Assembly (NCBI RefSeq): GCF_018446385.1
Contig: NW_024589855.1
Coordinates: 1-64,000 of the forward strand
Length of the DNA: 64,000 nt
Source: Zingiber officinale
Taxonomy: Eukaryota; Streptophyta; Magnoliopsida; Zingiberales; Zingiberaceae
Direction: 5' to 3'
The notes under the pieces were generated by a model. The model ran no database searches. It saw nothing but the letters and a program-made list of their open reading frames with translations, and had not been told where the DNA came from. This document shows, one piece after another, positions 36,869 through 49,017 of the stretch. The translations under genes and the position numbers were made by a program. Every line of letters begins with the position of its first letter. Position 1 is the first letter of the stretch.

Positions 36869-37160
36869 TTGGCCTCATTATCATTTATAAAAAGATAAAT
36901 AAGAAAACCGTGTTGGCCTCATTATCATTTATAAAAAGATAAATAAGAAAACCGAATAAGTAATCATATTTGATGGTATTTCTTATTTTTAACTAAAATC
37001 AATTATGAAAGTGATTATTTCTTATTTTTAACTAAAATCAATTATGAAAGTGATTAGTCTAATCTTACAAAAGTTTTCCACTGTTCATCAATATAAATTG
37101 CTTCTATCAATATAAATTGAGAAGCACTAATAGAAATTGAGAAGCACTAATAGAGACACA
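36869..37160. repeat. Cluster of three adjacent short tandem duplications
   Basis: A 44-bp unit (ttggcctcattatcattta...) occurs at 36869 and 36913. A 39-bp unit (atttcttatttttaactaaa...) occurs at 36978 and 37017. An overlapping pair of short units (atcaatataaattg, and aaattgagaagcactaatag) is doubled at 37088-37156. The copies are nearly identical. Confidence 0.85.
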
Positions 37161-37539
37161 TCCAAACGATTAGCATTCTTATATTCACTTTTTACTTAAA
37201 GAAAAAAAAATCTCTAGGGAACACCACAGTTGAGATTTATTCCTTTAAATTAGTTCACTTAAATAAAAAATCAGAATTTTATACTTTTAATCCATCCATC
37301 TCAAATTAATTTATTCCTTTAAATTAGTTTAATTAAATATAATAGATAATTGAAATCAAAGAAGCTAAGTCTTGGATTTATAATTAATTAAGGATTTAAT
37401 TAGACTGATAATCGCAAAACTCAGTATACGCATTTACAAATAAGGAATATCGCAATTGCTTTAGTTTCGAAAGAAGCATTATTTTGATCCCGCAAGTAAT
37501 CAATCAGGATCATCAACAAAAAGGATTGCAGCATCGAAA
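37161..37539. other. 3' flank of the histone gene
   Basis: AT-rich; nothing recognised beyond the probable H3 3' UTR next to the stop codon. Confidence 0.4.
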
Positions 37540-38035
<496 letters not shown>

Positions 38036-38104
38036 GGCAAAGGATCTGAAGGATTTGAACGAGAAGCAAAAAGCGGGATACAATTTGAGGTTTTGAATAA
38101 GGAG

Positions 38105-38208
38105 CATATTTATGGGAATGGGGAACGGTTCGATCCGTGTGGAGTTGGATCGGACAGTCTTGGATTGGTTAGGGAAAGCACACGATCTGCGTGCTTTACT
38201 CTGATTGG
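38105..38208 (-). promoter_or_regulatory. Histone H3.3 promoter elements
   Basis: On the - strand a TATA-like CATAAATATG (38105-38114) lies 70-80 bp upstream of the ATG. Two CCAAT boxes (38164-38168 and 38204-38208) lie 50-100 bp farther upstream. Spacing is suitable for a core promoter; function is inferred. Confidence 0.5.
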
Positions 38209-38717
38209 ATGATGCGCTTTGACAAGGATCGCTTACGTCATAAATCGTTTCTACATTTTGTATTGTATTTCGACGGTCTCGATTAGTGGAAGTTGGATCG
38301 AACGGTTTAGAAGGGAGAAAGACAGTCGAGTTTGGGTGTCTTGCAAACTACGGCTTGTAGGCTGAGCCGATTTCTGTAACACGGTTCACACGGGCCATAA
38401 AAGTATAATTTGTCTAAATAAAAGTATCTTTTAATCTTTGTCAATTTATCTTTAAAATCAGTTTATATTTTTTTAATCTTATCAATTTTGTAAAAGATAT
38501 TTTACGAGAACATTCAACCGACCATGGAGGAAAATTCCAAGTGGATAGCAAAAAAAAAAAGCAAAAAAAAAGGAAAGAAGAAAAAAAAAACAAGGTGGGC
38601 AACAAAAGGAAGGAAACGGACCTGCCTCAACGGTTAGATCGCATCACCATCGCCTACGAAATTTGAAGTATCCATTTCGTGACCGACCAAGGATCTGCAA
38701 TGTCGTGACCGCGCAAT
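38209..38717. other. Intergenic between histone H3.3 promoter and ADC 3' end
   Basis: Distal histone promoter and the 3' UTR of the arginine decarboxylase gene. There is an A-rich stretch on the + strand at 38550-38592. No gene. Confidence 0.45.
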
Positions 38718-40889
38718 TCACATGCTCAAGCAGCGCATGAACTCCCAATCTTCGTCTTCTTCCCCATCCCTGCCTCCGCCGCTGGCCTCCGAGTCGCTGG
38801 TCATGGCGTCCGTGGCCTCGCCGTCGCTGCCGGGAGCTGCTGCTCGTGCAGCGGTGCGGGAGACCAGGTACGGCATGGAGTGGAAAGCGTGGGCGAGGGC
38901 ACAGGAGAGAGCGTCCCCGGACCCGGCGGCGCATTCCTCGGCTCGGTGCTTGAGGGCGTCGAACATCATCGCAGGCTCATGCTGTAGCGCACGGAGGACG
39001 TCGGCGCACGACTGGCCGGGAACAGCTAGCGTCACCGCGAAGCAGTGCGGCCCGTCGGCGTGCGACACCCGCACGACGCTCGGCCCCCCGAATAGGTTGT
39101 GCAACCCCCCGAGCGCCTCCTGGTAAGCCCCGCCAAGAAACATCCCCAGGTAGTATCCGCCTTCCTTGCCTGTGATTCCTCCGAGCTCGTGCAGTGGGAG
39201 GCTCGACTGTCCGCCGATGAACCTGTCGACCTTGCCGTCGCTGTCGCATGTCAGATCCGAGAGAATACCTTTGACCTCAGGTCGCTGATCGAGATGGTGA
39301 ATTGGGATGATGGGGAAAAGCTGCCCGATGGCCCAGAAATCGGGCAATGAGGTGAACAGAGAGAGGTTAACATGGTAGGTCTTCACCGAATCAGCAACCC
39401 CCATTTCCTTCGACACAAGGTCGCACAGAGCATCGACAGCCGCAAGGTGCTCCAGCCCGAGAATGCCCTCCTTGAATTGGTCGACGCACCTCCACTTCAA
39501 CCGGTCGGCATAAAGAGCACAGGTCTCGTACTCACAGCGGAACGCAGCGGCCATCAAATTACGGTAGTCTGAACGAACATCGTCTGCAAGCTCATCGAGA
39601 AAGTAGGCCAGATTTGGGGCCATGGACGACAATGTCTCAGCTTTGCTGGTGCTGGATGAGATCGCTTCGAAGATAAGAACCGAGTGGTGTGACACGAGAG
39701 CCCGGCCGCTCTCGCTGCAGATGATGGGATGGCGTATGTGCTTCCGGTCACAGGCGAGCATCACGGATCGAACCACAGCGTCGGCGTACTCGTCGAGGCT
39801 GTAGCTCACTGACATATCCGTTCCGCCTGAGTGAGAGCCATCGTAATCAATGCCCAGGCCACCGCCGATGTCAATCACTCTCATCGAGGCCCCAAGCCTT
39901 GAGAGTTCACAATATATTTGGGCGGCCTCGCTGACGCCGTCAGAAAGGAGGGCCGTCGACGGAATCTGCGAGCCAATGTGGAAATGCAAGAGTTGAAGGC
40001 AATCGAGCATGTCAAGTCGCTGGAGCTTGTGCGCAACAGAGAGGATCTGGGCGGTGGTCAGACCGAACTTGCCATTTTCACCAGAGGTAGATCCGAAATG
40101 GCCGGAATGTTTGGTTCTGAGCTTCGCACGAAGACCAATCACCGGCCGGACACCGAGTCTCAGGCTAGTCTCCACCACGGCGTCGAGCTCCTCCTCTTGT
40201 TCCAGGACGATCACTGTGTTGAGATCCATGCTACGAGCAATTAGGGCGAGGACTATGTATTCCTCGTCTTTATACCCGTTGCAGATGAGGAAAGCTTCAG
40301 GGCTTCCCTTGGAGAGACAGTTCATGGCGAGAAGAAGCTCCGCTTTTGACCCGGCCTCAAGGCCGAACCCAAAGGGCGCCCCAAATTCGACGATGTCCTC
40401 CACGATGTAGCGATCCTGGTTGCACTTCACCGGGTAGACCCCCTGGTAGGGAGAGCCGTAGCCATTGGATTGGATGGCAAACTCGAAGGCGGAGTGGAGG
40501 GACTCGAGACGGTGCCTGAGGACGTCAGGAAAGCGGACGAGAAGCGGGAGGCGGAGGCCTAGACCGCCGTCGAACTTGGGGTCGGAGGCTTTCTTCACCA
40601 CCTTCATCAGATCAATCTCCTGGTGAGGGAGAGTGGCAGCGCCGTAAGGCCGGACGGCGATGTCGCCGGCGGCGTTGATGCAGAAGTACGGCACGCCCCA
40701 ACTATCGATCCGGTATAGCACGGCGGAGAGGTCAGGGGACCACGGAACGGGGCGGCCGTCGGCGGCGTCGCCTACTGGCGTCGTCGGAGCGCCTCCAGGG
40801 AATATCCCTGGTGCGGGAAGGGCGCCGTCCCACGCTATGCCATAGCTAGGGGGCGAGACAGCAGCATCTACGCAAGCGAGGGCTGGCAT
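38718..40889 (-). CDS. ADC: Arginine decarboxylase
   Basis: Single exon, 723 aa, the usual length of plant ADC. A PLP-dependent enzyme (EC 4.1.1.19) that converts arginine to agmatine and CO2, the first step of the plant stress-induced route to putrescine and polyamines; family members act in chloroplast and cytosol. Visible landmarks: [11 protein letters not shown] start typical of plant ADCs; PLP-binding Lys155 in [18 protein letters not shown] at about 303-311; glycine loop [13 protein letters not shown] at about 340-352; [14 protein letters not shown] at about 391-404; catalytic Cys548 in [22 protein letters not shown] and [12 protein letters not shown] near the end. The acidic tail ends [12 protein letters not shown]. 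No introns, as is usual for plant ADC. The first AUG downstream of the TATA box is Met1; an in-frame open leader upstream lacks an AUG. Strongly GC-biased, unlike its flanks. Confidence 0.97.
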   Translation of the reverse strand: MPALACVDAAVSPPSYGIAWDGALPAPGIFPGGAPTTPVGDAADGRPVPWSPDLSAVLYRIDSWGVPYFCINAAGDIAVRPYGAATLPHQEIDLMKVVKKASDPKFDGGLGLRLPLLVRFPDVLRHRLESLHSAFEFAIQSNGYGSPYQGVYPVKCNQDRYIVEDIVEFGAPFGFGLEAGSKAELLLAMNCLSKGSPEAFLICNGYKDEEYIVLALIARSMDLNTVIVLEQEEELDAVVETSLRLGVRPVIGLRAKLRTKHSGHFGSTSGENGKFGLTTAQILSVAHKLQRLDMLDCLQLLHFHIGSQIPSTALLSDGVSEAAQIYCELSRLGASMRVIDIGGGLGIDYDGSHSGGTDMSVSYSLDEYADAVVRSVMLACDRKHIRHPIICSESGRALVSHHSVLIFEAISSSTSKAETLSSMAPNLAYFLDELADDVRSDYRNLMAAAFRCEYETCALYADRLKWRCVDQFKEGILGLEHLAAVDALCDLVSKEMGVADSVKTYHVNLSLFTSLPDFWAIGQLFPIIPIHHLDQRPEVKGILSDLTCDSDGKVDRFIGGQSSLPLHELGGITGKEGGYYLGMFLGGAYQEALGGLHNLFGGPSVVRVSHADGPHCFAVTLAVPGQSCADVLRALQHEPAMMFDALKHRAEECAAGSGDALSCALAHAFHSMPYLVSRTAARAAAPGSDGEATDAMTSDSEASGGGRDGEEDEDWEFMRCLSM

Positions 40890-41238
40890 CCCTTCCCGAT
40901 CGCCGATGGGGGCTTTAAAAGCCGCCGAGGCCGGAGCCCCGGCCTCCCCCTCAAGTGAAACAGGAAGAGACTTCGATGAAGAAGGGAAGCCCCGGCGCGC
41001 TAACGGAGGACAGGGCAACCACCACGCCGGACGCTCAGGAGAAAGTAGGACGAAGAAATCACCGAAAGGCAATTAACCTACGCCGATGGACCTCCGGCTA
41101 AGTAGAGGCCCGGCGATCCCAAGGAGGAATGGCGGAGGCGAACAGATCCCTAGAGGAACAAGCGGCGGGAGCGTTATAAATAGCGAGTGGCGGAGAGGCG
41201 GAGTCGGAACCTGACGAGATTGGAAAGCGGGGGAGGAG

Positions 41239-41247
41239 TTTATATAG
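41239..41247 (-). promoter_or_regulatory. Probable ADC TATA box
   Basis: CTATATAAA on the - strand, 350 bp upstream of the ADC start codon, in GC-rich promoter DNA. It implies a leader of about 320 nt containing no AUG before Met1. Confidence 0.55.
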
Positions 41248-41299
41248 CGAGATCGAGGGATATATAACGGTATGTTTCAAAACAGTGGCATAGAGGAAG

Positions 41300-44200
41300 G
41301 CGGCGAGCTTAGTGCCGTTTTATTAGATTTTATAGGACGAGCGCTGAATATATCGTTTCTATTCTGTACTCACGAGGATGTGAGTTTACCCGCAGCCGAT
41401 CTCGGCGTGGTTCGAGCGGGCCCCACGGAGATTTAAATCAGGATCGCCCAATCAGAGGCGGAGCGGAGTCTTTTAGGCCGAAGCGCGGCGTGTACGTTTA
41501 GTGGGTGACGATGAGAGATGTTTTATCTGGATGCGGAGGCGTAGAAGGAGGATCTCAACTGACGGCCTCGATCGTGCCACGTTTCGAATTTTAAGGCATC
41601 GGTTACGATGATGCGTCCCTTAATTAATTTTTTAAATATCTCGGAAAAAATGTGCGTTGCGTTTGGATTTTCAAATGTAACCTTTACGACTTCCTATGAA
41701 AAAAAATAATTTAATTTAATTATATTTATTTTAATAAAAAAACTAAAAAATATATATTTTTTATTATTGTTGATCTAAAATATTTATAAAATTTTTTTTA
41801 ATCATAGTGTTATCAATTCAGACTAATTATATTTTTTTATATAAATTAACTAGAGAAAATTAATGATAAAAAAATTAATAATAATATGTCGCAGCTAAGT
41901 CTCGAACTCTAGATCACTGATTGTTTCATTTGTGGAATTATTAATAAACTTTGAATTATTTTTAGTGTGAATAGAAAAAAAAATATTAATGTAAATTTAT
42001 TTTAGGTTTTACCAAAGTTAATTAGTAAGGGAGAGATTTTTAATAAAATAGTAAGATAGTAAGATACTAATAATTATTTTTTTGACGTTAATTTACCTTC
42101 TAAATAAAAATATAATACATACACATTTGACAAGAATATACAAGTATATACTATTCTATAAAATTATAAAAAAAAAATATTAGCAATTTAACTAAAAATA
42201 TCGAATTAGTATATATTAGTCAGAAATCATATATTTATATATAAATAAAAACTATTTTTAGTGTTTATTTAGAAAGCCATGAGAGAGTTATGAATGTTGT
42301 TCAAAATTAATTGCTAATTAAAAATTAATATTCAAATGTCAAAATTATTAATTATTAAAAAAATAATAATTGATGATTTTAGTACATGACAATCAAAGTT
42401 GTTAATTATTTTAAAAATAAATATTAATTTATTCTCATTCATAATTAGTCAATTAATTAATTAATCAATTTATTTAAAAATTAAATGTTGTTTATCATGT
42501 ATAATTTTGATTATGTGATTACTTGATAATCACATAACCAAGATTATAGGGATTAAAACCTAACCAAATATTATTTGATTCAAAAGTAATATATTAAAAT
42601 TTTATTTGTATGAAGGTTTTAATAAATAATCTATTTTATTATTTTACTATAATACCCTTAGTTATAAAAGCAACCAAATATTATTATTATTATTAAACTC
42701 TACATTTTTTTTACTTTTTCTTTTTCACATTTTCTTTATTTTTATGTATTTTTTACTTTATTTTGTTTACATTTTTTATGATTTTTTTTTCCATTTTTAA
42801 TTTTTTACAAATTGTTTATTTTTTAAATTTTTTATAGTTTTTTAAAGTTTTTATTTTTTTACAAATTTTTTATTATTTTTTATTTTTCATTATGTTTTAT
42901 TTTAATTTTTTTACGTCTTTTCTATTTTTTTTGTTTTTCTATTTTTTTACGTTTTTATAATTTTTTATGTTTTTTTATTTTTTACGTTTTTTTATTTATT
43001 TTTATTTTTTTATATTTTAAATTTTTTTTTTTTTTTTACATTTTTAGTATTTTTTAAAAAAATACCTTTTTCCTTGTTTTTATTTTTTCTATTTTTATTA
43101 TTTTTTTTTTACATTTTTCTATTTTTTATGTCTTTTTTCTTTTTCAAAGTTTTTTATTTTATTATTTATATTTTTTATTTTTATTTTTTAATCACATTTT
43201 TCTTTTATCTGAGAATATTTTAGATAAAAAAAAAAATTATTAACCCTGGAATAAAAAAAAACCTTTGTTTTTCCTAGATTTTCGTTTTGGGTTTCATACT
43301 CCTTTTGCTGATATGTCGGATATGGATCATTACTCGGAAATCATCAATTACCTAAACAAATAAAGTTTTATTGATAATTTTAGATGAATAATCAAGATTA
43401 TTAAGAATAATTCTCAATTAAATGCACCCTTCGATTCGATGTGTCTATAAGTGGGAGGCAAATCTTAGCATTATCATCATCGTCTATCACGTTGAAAATT
43501 CGAATCTAACAATATTTATTTATTTAAAAATATGATATTTTCGATATAGTCGACTTTAAACTCTTTCCCTGGTTTTGGTTAACGTTAAAAGGCCATATTA
43601 TTTTTTAAAAAATAAAAAAGATGTTTTATTCTATATTTTATTCAATAAATACTTTAATTCTAATTTTCCCATAACTTCTGGCCTAATGTTATAATAATTT
43701 TAGTTAAAATGGAAAAAGTATAATATAAAGAAGAATAAAAAATTGGTTTATTAAATATAAAAAAATTATAAAAATTCATAGCAACAACCAAATAAATTTT
43801 TATGAAAATAAAATAAGATAAAACTTATAAAATTTTTTAAAAAAGAAATTACTGATTAACTATAATTTTCTGATTATCTTTATAAAGTCGACAATAAGAC
43901 CTTATAGCAAATTCCATCTTTGCTACCCGAATTATGCTTCATTGATGACGTCATTACCTTCACTCCCAAGAAATTAGGTTTAAATTTTGCCGTGTTTGTG
44001 CCCCCAATTTCAGGATTCATGCAATCCGCCATATTCAAGTGACAATATTTGACTTTTTCATTGAATGAAAAAAAAAATCAAGGGAGAATATCTAATATGC
44101 AAACAATAAAAAGGAAAAAGGATATTTTTCTTTGGCCACCGATGAAAAAGCAAGACTTTTCATATAGCACGTTGAGCATAAGTCTTTACTGTTGACTGTT

Positions 44201-44540
44201 GACTTGACTAAAACAAGGGTCCGCACATTGGCCTGCACTAGTTACGTGCAAGTTTTTTCGCTTTCCATTGGATGCAGGCAAAAAAGAACATTTTAATTTT
44301 TTTATTATTTTTATTGAGTTAAATTTTTAGAATATTTCAGTGTTTTACATATTTAGGGTTTAAATATTTAAGCATGCTTAATTATTTTTAAAAAGTTTTT
44401 TTTTAATAAAAATTTATGGTCATAATGTATTTTTTCAAATGTAAACTTTCGTTATCTATTTCTCAGTGTTTTATAAAATTTATAGGATTTAAAAAATTAG
44501 TTTTAGTATTGATATGCAAAACTAATAATTATTCGTTGGG
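41300..44540. other. ADC promoter region, then AT-rich gene-free DNA
   Basis: 41300-41600 is GC-richer distal promoter. Farther right no gene or complete transposon was recognised. A palindromic word (tatgtgattacttgataatcacata, 42512-42536) also occurs, with one change, in the outer element near 2473, marking a shared MITE family relic. Confidence 0.45.
42700..43230. repeat. T-rich low-complexity tract
   Basis: About 530 bp in which the + strand is almost entirely T with scattered A and short ttttta[tc] words, giving a strong strand asymmetry. It has no unit that repeats exactly. Confidence 0.85.
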
Positions 44541-44544
44541 TTAA

Positions 44545-44712
44545 TAATTATGGACCAGATCCTCTTGACCACTTTTTACGGTCCAAAGGATGCTCCCTAT
44601 ATATATATTGGTTAGGATGTATAGTCCCTACTTGTAAAATAGATAGGGATCATGCATCCTCACCATGGAAAGGGAGCATCCTCTAAATCACAAAAAACGG
44701 TCCAGAAAATCT
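44545..44712. mobile_element. Small MITE with imperfect TIRs
   Basis: The left arm tggaccagatcctcttgacc...ggatgctccct is matched on the other strand at the right (ctggaccgttttttgtgat...ggatgctccct). About 165 bp, non-coding. It shares the agatcctcTkGwCCAC word with the element at 50255-50405, suggesting one family. Confidence 0.55.
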
Positions 44713-45702
44713 CCTCTCTAACAATTATCTAATAAATAAATAAATAAATATATATATATATATAGAGTAAAACTAAAGTAATTTAAGACAATTGAAGTTT
44801 ATAATAGAATGTAAAATGTGTGTAACTCATCTAAATTATTATTAATATTATTTAACAGATGCATTATTAATAATAATAATAATAATAACAACAAATGCAT
44901 AATTGATATATAGAAATAAAGATGTTATACATATATTGGTCCTCTCTTTGTCTATAAATACAAAGCATAATAATATTTATAATGAAAATGAATTATGTGC
45001 TTTTTAAAAAAAACAAGAAGAGAGAAATCAATATATGCATATTAATTACATTGCAATGGTTTCTTTATTAAAATATATAGATTTCACGATTCATTCGATT
45101 TTGTTCCGAAGGTGAGATGCCTTGTATTAAGATTAAGAGGATATTTTTCAAAGTTAAGACTCATTTCTACCATTTTGTATACATACATATAACTTTCATG
45201 TAATTTTATTGATTTCTATATATTTTTACACCTAGTATCATAGTGAAATCTATATATTTTCATATGAATTTATTATGCTGGATTATAAATTAATATATAT
45301 GTATTAATGGCATGGAACACTTTTTGCTATTAATTATGTTGAATAAAAATTCATTTATCAAATGTAAATTAGTTTTTTATTATCATTAGTATCTTTAATA
45401 ATGCATGATATAATAAAGTTATGCACTGATTTATTATAGTTTATTAATTAGATTAATGAGTGTAATATATATATACATATTTTAAATATAATTAAGATTG
45501 CTTAGGATTACGATATAAATATATGCATAATTTTATGTTAATTAAAATAGTTTAGGATCATCAAAGTGAATTGTCATGCATAAAATAATCATATATTTAT
45601 CATATTTATAAAATACCTATTAAAAAAGGATAAATAATAAGATATTCATTGATCATTAAAATTATGGATTTTCTCAAAGAAAAATTAATTTTTTATGATT
45701 AG
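44713..45702. other. AT-rich DNA similar to the right flank of the large CACTA element
   Basis: 44790-45060 resembles 62685-62905 (shared taaca[g]at...(ATA)n, aaataaagatgtt, ctataaatacaaagca, gaaatcaatatatg words in the same order). No gene is present. Confidence 0.6.
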
Positions 45703-46434
45703 TGATCCTGTCCGAACCAGGAGTCAACGGACATTGGATACGTGGCGCTCCCTGCTGGATCCTTGAGTGCTCCGGCGAACCTGCAGCAAAATCGAGCCGG
45801 GAGGGGTGCCCCGGCGACGGCCCTCCGACGCTCAAGTTAGGCGAGGAATAACAAAAAGGTGGTCTCAGGATGAAGACTTGCCTCCCTCCGGTGAAGAAAT
45901 GGAGACCTTATATAGACCTCTCGAAGGAGCCTGGGCGCGCCAATCAAAGCAATCACCTGCTTTCGACCATGCCCAGGTATGGGTCTGTCAGAAGGACCAT
46001 GCCCAGGTATGGGTCTGTCAGAAAGACGTCCATAAGGCTATACCGCTACTGTACCAACCTCTTCATGATGTGACGGCGAGATCCTCCATCGTGCACTCTT
46101 GTGTACAGCGTAATCATCAGACATGCCTTTGCTGACATCCCATATCCTGAGCCAAACGAATAGGCCACTCGGCTAACCCTCGTACCCTCGCCCTTATCCT
46201 GGCCGAACGGACCACCCGCTCGGCCCTTCGGTCCCAGCCGGGCAGACGCCCCGCTCGGCCATTCGGTTCTCCCGCCTTGGCGTCGGAAACCCAAGCCCAT
46301 GGCTGAGTTATCTTTGGTTCCGCTCGGACCTACTCAACCACTCGGCGCGACCATTAACCGCTTAGTCAGCCATTCATCTGTCTTCAAGCTGAGACCCTTT
46401 AGGAAGTGGATCCCCCAATCTTACCGCCGGATCA
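45703..46434 (-). repeat. 3' LTR of the Gypsy element
   Basis: 732 bp. Contains a tandem pair of about 32 bp (gaccatgcccaggtatgggt, near 45966 and 45997) also present in the other LTR, so the pair predates this insertion. Confidence 0.93.
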
Positions 46435-47789
46435 CTTGTGGAGTCTCTTCCGGTTGGCCCACCAGCAATAACATTGATCTCGCCTCGGGAAGTATTGCCT
46501 CTGCTTTCCTCTTCCCAAGCGGACGGTCGGGACCGTTCTCTGGACGCTCGGCGATTCTCCTGCCTTGGAGAACGATGTCGATCGGGCGTATGTTGATGTC
46601 GCCTCTCGGGGCGGGTCCGGTCTGCTTCATGGGTCCTTTGTCTCCTGTCGCTGGGAGGAGACCGTCGTTCGGCATTCCTAGGAACGGGATTAGCCACGAA
46701 GGGAAGACTTCGACAATCCTTCGTGTTGTGCGTATCCGTCCGGTGGAAGGAGCAGAACATAGGGGTCCATCTCTTCTTTGGCTTGGGCCGAGCGGCAGCT
46801 ACTTCTTGAACTTGGGACCTCCCACGAGGGGAGCGGACTGCTTCGGCCTTTGGTCCTCTAGGCGGCTGCTGAGCGGCGTGCTGTTTCCGTTCGGCATGCA
46901 TAGGTGCCCGCTCGGTTGGAGTTTCCTTTTTCCGGGCGGCTTGCGCTTCTTCCACGTTTATGTATTCGTTAGCCCGATGTAGCATGTGATCATAATCTCG
47001 GGGCGGCTTTCGGATGAGCGACCGGAAGAAGTCCCCATCCACAAGGCCTTGCGTGAAGGCATTCATCATCGTCTCTGATGTGGCCGTTGGAATATCCATC
47101 GCCACTTGGTTGAATCGCTGGATGTAAGCTCGAAGCGATTCTCTTGGCTCTTGCTTGATGGCGAACAAGCTGACGCTTGTCTTCTGATAACGCCGACTGC
47201 TGGCGAAGTGGTGGAGGAAGGCCATTCGGAAGTCCTTGAAGCTAGTGATGGATCCATCCGGCAGCCTCCGAAACCATCGTTGAGCCGATCCCGAGAGAGT
47301 GGTAAGAAAGACTCGGCACTTTACTCCATCTGTATATTGATGGAGCGTAGCTGTGTTATCAAACTTACCCAGATGATCATCTGGGTCTGTTGTTCTATTG
47401 TACTCGCCGATCGTCGGAGGCATGTAGTGCTTGGGCAGAGGGTCTCGTAGAATAGCCTCCGAAAATTGGCGATTGATCCGCTCGGGAGATGAGTCCGCTC
47501 GGGGAGCTTTCCCCTTTCTGTCGTCTCGCCTAGGCATTTCGTCGGAAGAAGATCCTCTATCTCTCCGAGTCGGTACGGCTTCAGGGGTGCGAAATAAGGC
47601 CCGATGGAATGCGACGGTGGCTTGAGGTGCTTCCGCTCGGCCACCCGACGCAGATGTTGCTTGTTGCTCAGGCCGCTCGGCTGATGCTTTTTGTTTTTGC
47701 TCCACAAGTTTGGCGGCCCTCATCTCGACCAGAGCGTCGAGTTCTTCTGTTGAAAGCGCCACCGTGTGTTGTCGTCCAGCCTCGTCCAT
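46374..47789 (-). CDS. Gag-like protein of the Gypsy element
   Basis: A 471-codon open frame filling the interior and running slightly into the 3' LTR. It begins MDEAGRQHTVALSTEELDAL and contains a retrotransposon gag core (LPKHYMPPTIGEYNRTTDPD, SGSAQRWFRRLPDGSITSF, HHFASSRRYQKTSVSLFAIK, ESLRAYIQRFNQVAMDI) and a Cys/His segment (CSFHRTDTHNTKDC) before a basic tail. This is the capsid-type protein of a Tat-clade LTR retrotransposon; pol is not present downstream. Confidence 0.88.
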   Translation of the reverse strand: MDEAGRQHTVALSTEELDALVEMRAAKLVEQKQKASAERPEQQATSASGGRAEAPQATVAFHRALFRTPEAVPTRRDRGSSSDEMPRRDDRKGKAPRADSSPERINRQFSEAILRDPLPKHYMPPTIGEYNRTTDPDDHLGKFDNTATLHQYTDGVKCRVFLTTLSGSAQRWFRRLPDGSITSFKDFRMAFLHHFASSRRYQKTSVSLFAIKQEPRESLRAYIQRFNQVAMDIPTATSETMMNAFTQGLVDGDFFRSLIRKPPRDYDHMLHRANEYINVEEAQAARKKETPTERAPMHAERKQHAAQQPPRGPKAEAVRSPRGRSQVQEVAAARPKPKKRWTPMFCSFHRTDTHNTKDCRSLPFVANPVPRNAERRSPPSDRRQRTHEADRTRPERRHQHTPDRHRSPRQENRRASRERSRPSAWEEESRGNTSRGEINVIAGGPTGRDSTSDPAVRLGDPLPKGSQLEDR

Positions 47790-47834
47790 CGTTTCCGTTC
47801 GGATACAGGTGCGTTCCCACAGACGGCGCCAATT

Positions 47835-48566
47835 TGATCCTGTCCGAACCAGGAGTCAACGGACACTGGGCACGTGGCGCTCCCTGCTGGATCCTTGAGT
47901 GCTCCGGCGAACCTGCAGCAAAACCGAGCCGGGAGGGGTGCCCCGGCGACGGCCCTCCGACGCTCAAGTTAGGCGAGGAATAACAAAAAGGTGGCCTCAG
48001 GATGAAGACTTGCCTCCCTCCGGTGAAGAAATGGAGACCTTATATAGACCTCTCGAAGGAGCCTGGGCGCGCCAATCAAAGCAATCACCTGCTTTCGACC
48101 ATGCCCAGGTATGAGTCTGTCAGAAGGACCATGCCCAGGTATGGGTCTGTCAGAAAGACGTCCATAAGGCTATACCGCTACTGTACCAACCTCTCCATGA
48201 TGTGACGGTGAGATCCTCCATCGTGCACTCTTGTGTACGGCGTAATCATCAGACATGTCTTTGCTGACATCCCATATCCTGAGCCAAACGAATAGGCCAC
48301 TCGGCTAACCCTCGTACCCTCGCCCTTATCCTGGCCGAACGGACCACCCGCTCGGCCCTTCGTTCCCAGCCGGGCAGACGCCCCGCTCGGCCATTCGGTT
48401 CTCCCGCCTTGGCGTCGGAAACCCAAGTCCATGGCTGGGTTATCTTTGGTTCCGCTCGGACCTACTCAACCACTCGGCGCGACCATTAACCGCTTAGTCA
48501 GCCCTTCATCTGTCTTCAAGCTGAGACCCTTTAGGATGTGGATCCCCCAATCTTATCGCCGGATCA
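47835..48566 (-). repeat. 5' LTR of the Gypsy element
   Basis: 732 bp, same length as the 3' LTR, adjoining the primer-binding site at its left edge on the + strand map. Confidence 0.93.
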
Positions 48567-48571
48567 ATTAG

Positions 48572-48983
48572 TAACATAAATAAAGAAAATTAAAATTCAT
48601 GGATCGAATATATTTTGTTTATCAAATGCATTTGATTAAATGTTTTAATTTCATAGTAGGTTAGAAAGCATTTAATTTTTGATGACTTTTCTACTAAGCG
48701 TTTTATTAAATTCGAGTTATATGGAAATACTTCAACAACTTTTACTCAAAATTAATAGTAAGAATTTGATATTTGTTTCTTGCTTATGTTTTTTTGTTTA
48801 TGGTATAAAATTAAAAATTGATATTTATATCCTTAATAAATGTATCATTTTATTTAATTATCGCCACACTTTTGACCTAATTTTTCTCACTTCTCAAATC
48901 ATTTATCAAATTTCATTCATATTTTATTATAAGTATTCATTTTTTAAATAGTATTTTATATTTTTATATAATTTACATTTCCA

Positions 48984-49017
<34 letters not shown>

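Larger units (their letters stand above)
45703..48566 (-). mobile_element. Short Ty3/Gypsy (Tat-like) element with gag only
   Basis: Two 732-bp LTRs (45703-46434 and 47835-48566) with TGATCC...GGATCA ends flank a 1400-bp interior. A perfect 5-bp duplication attag lies outside (45698-45702 and 48567-48571). The coding strand is minus: the primer-binding site TTGGCGCCGTCTGTGGGAAC adjoins the LTR at 47834 downward, as in Tat/Retand-type Gypsy elements. The interior holds one long gag frame and no recognisable protease, reverse transcriptase, RNase H or integrase, so it is a non-autonomous form. By eye the LTRs differ at about 16 sites (about 2%), suggesting insertion less than about a million years ago. 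It has the same LTR ends as the solo LTR at 7952-8698. Confidence 0.93.

Noticed and set aside
38722-40845. Several long + strand frames across the ADC gene
   Set aside because: Antisense shadows created by GC-rich codon use; no family similarity and no independent signals.
40890-41072. A 784-codon version of ADC starting at 41072
   Set aside because: The first codon of that longer frame is TTG directly after a stop; the family-conserved ATG ([11 protein letters not shown]) is at 40889.
41098-41280. Upstream ORF in the ADC leader
   Set aside because: Its ATG lies upstream of the probable TATA box, so it would not be in the main transcript.
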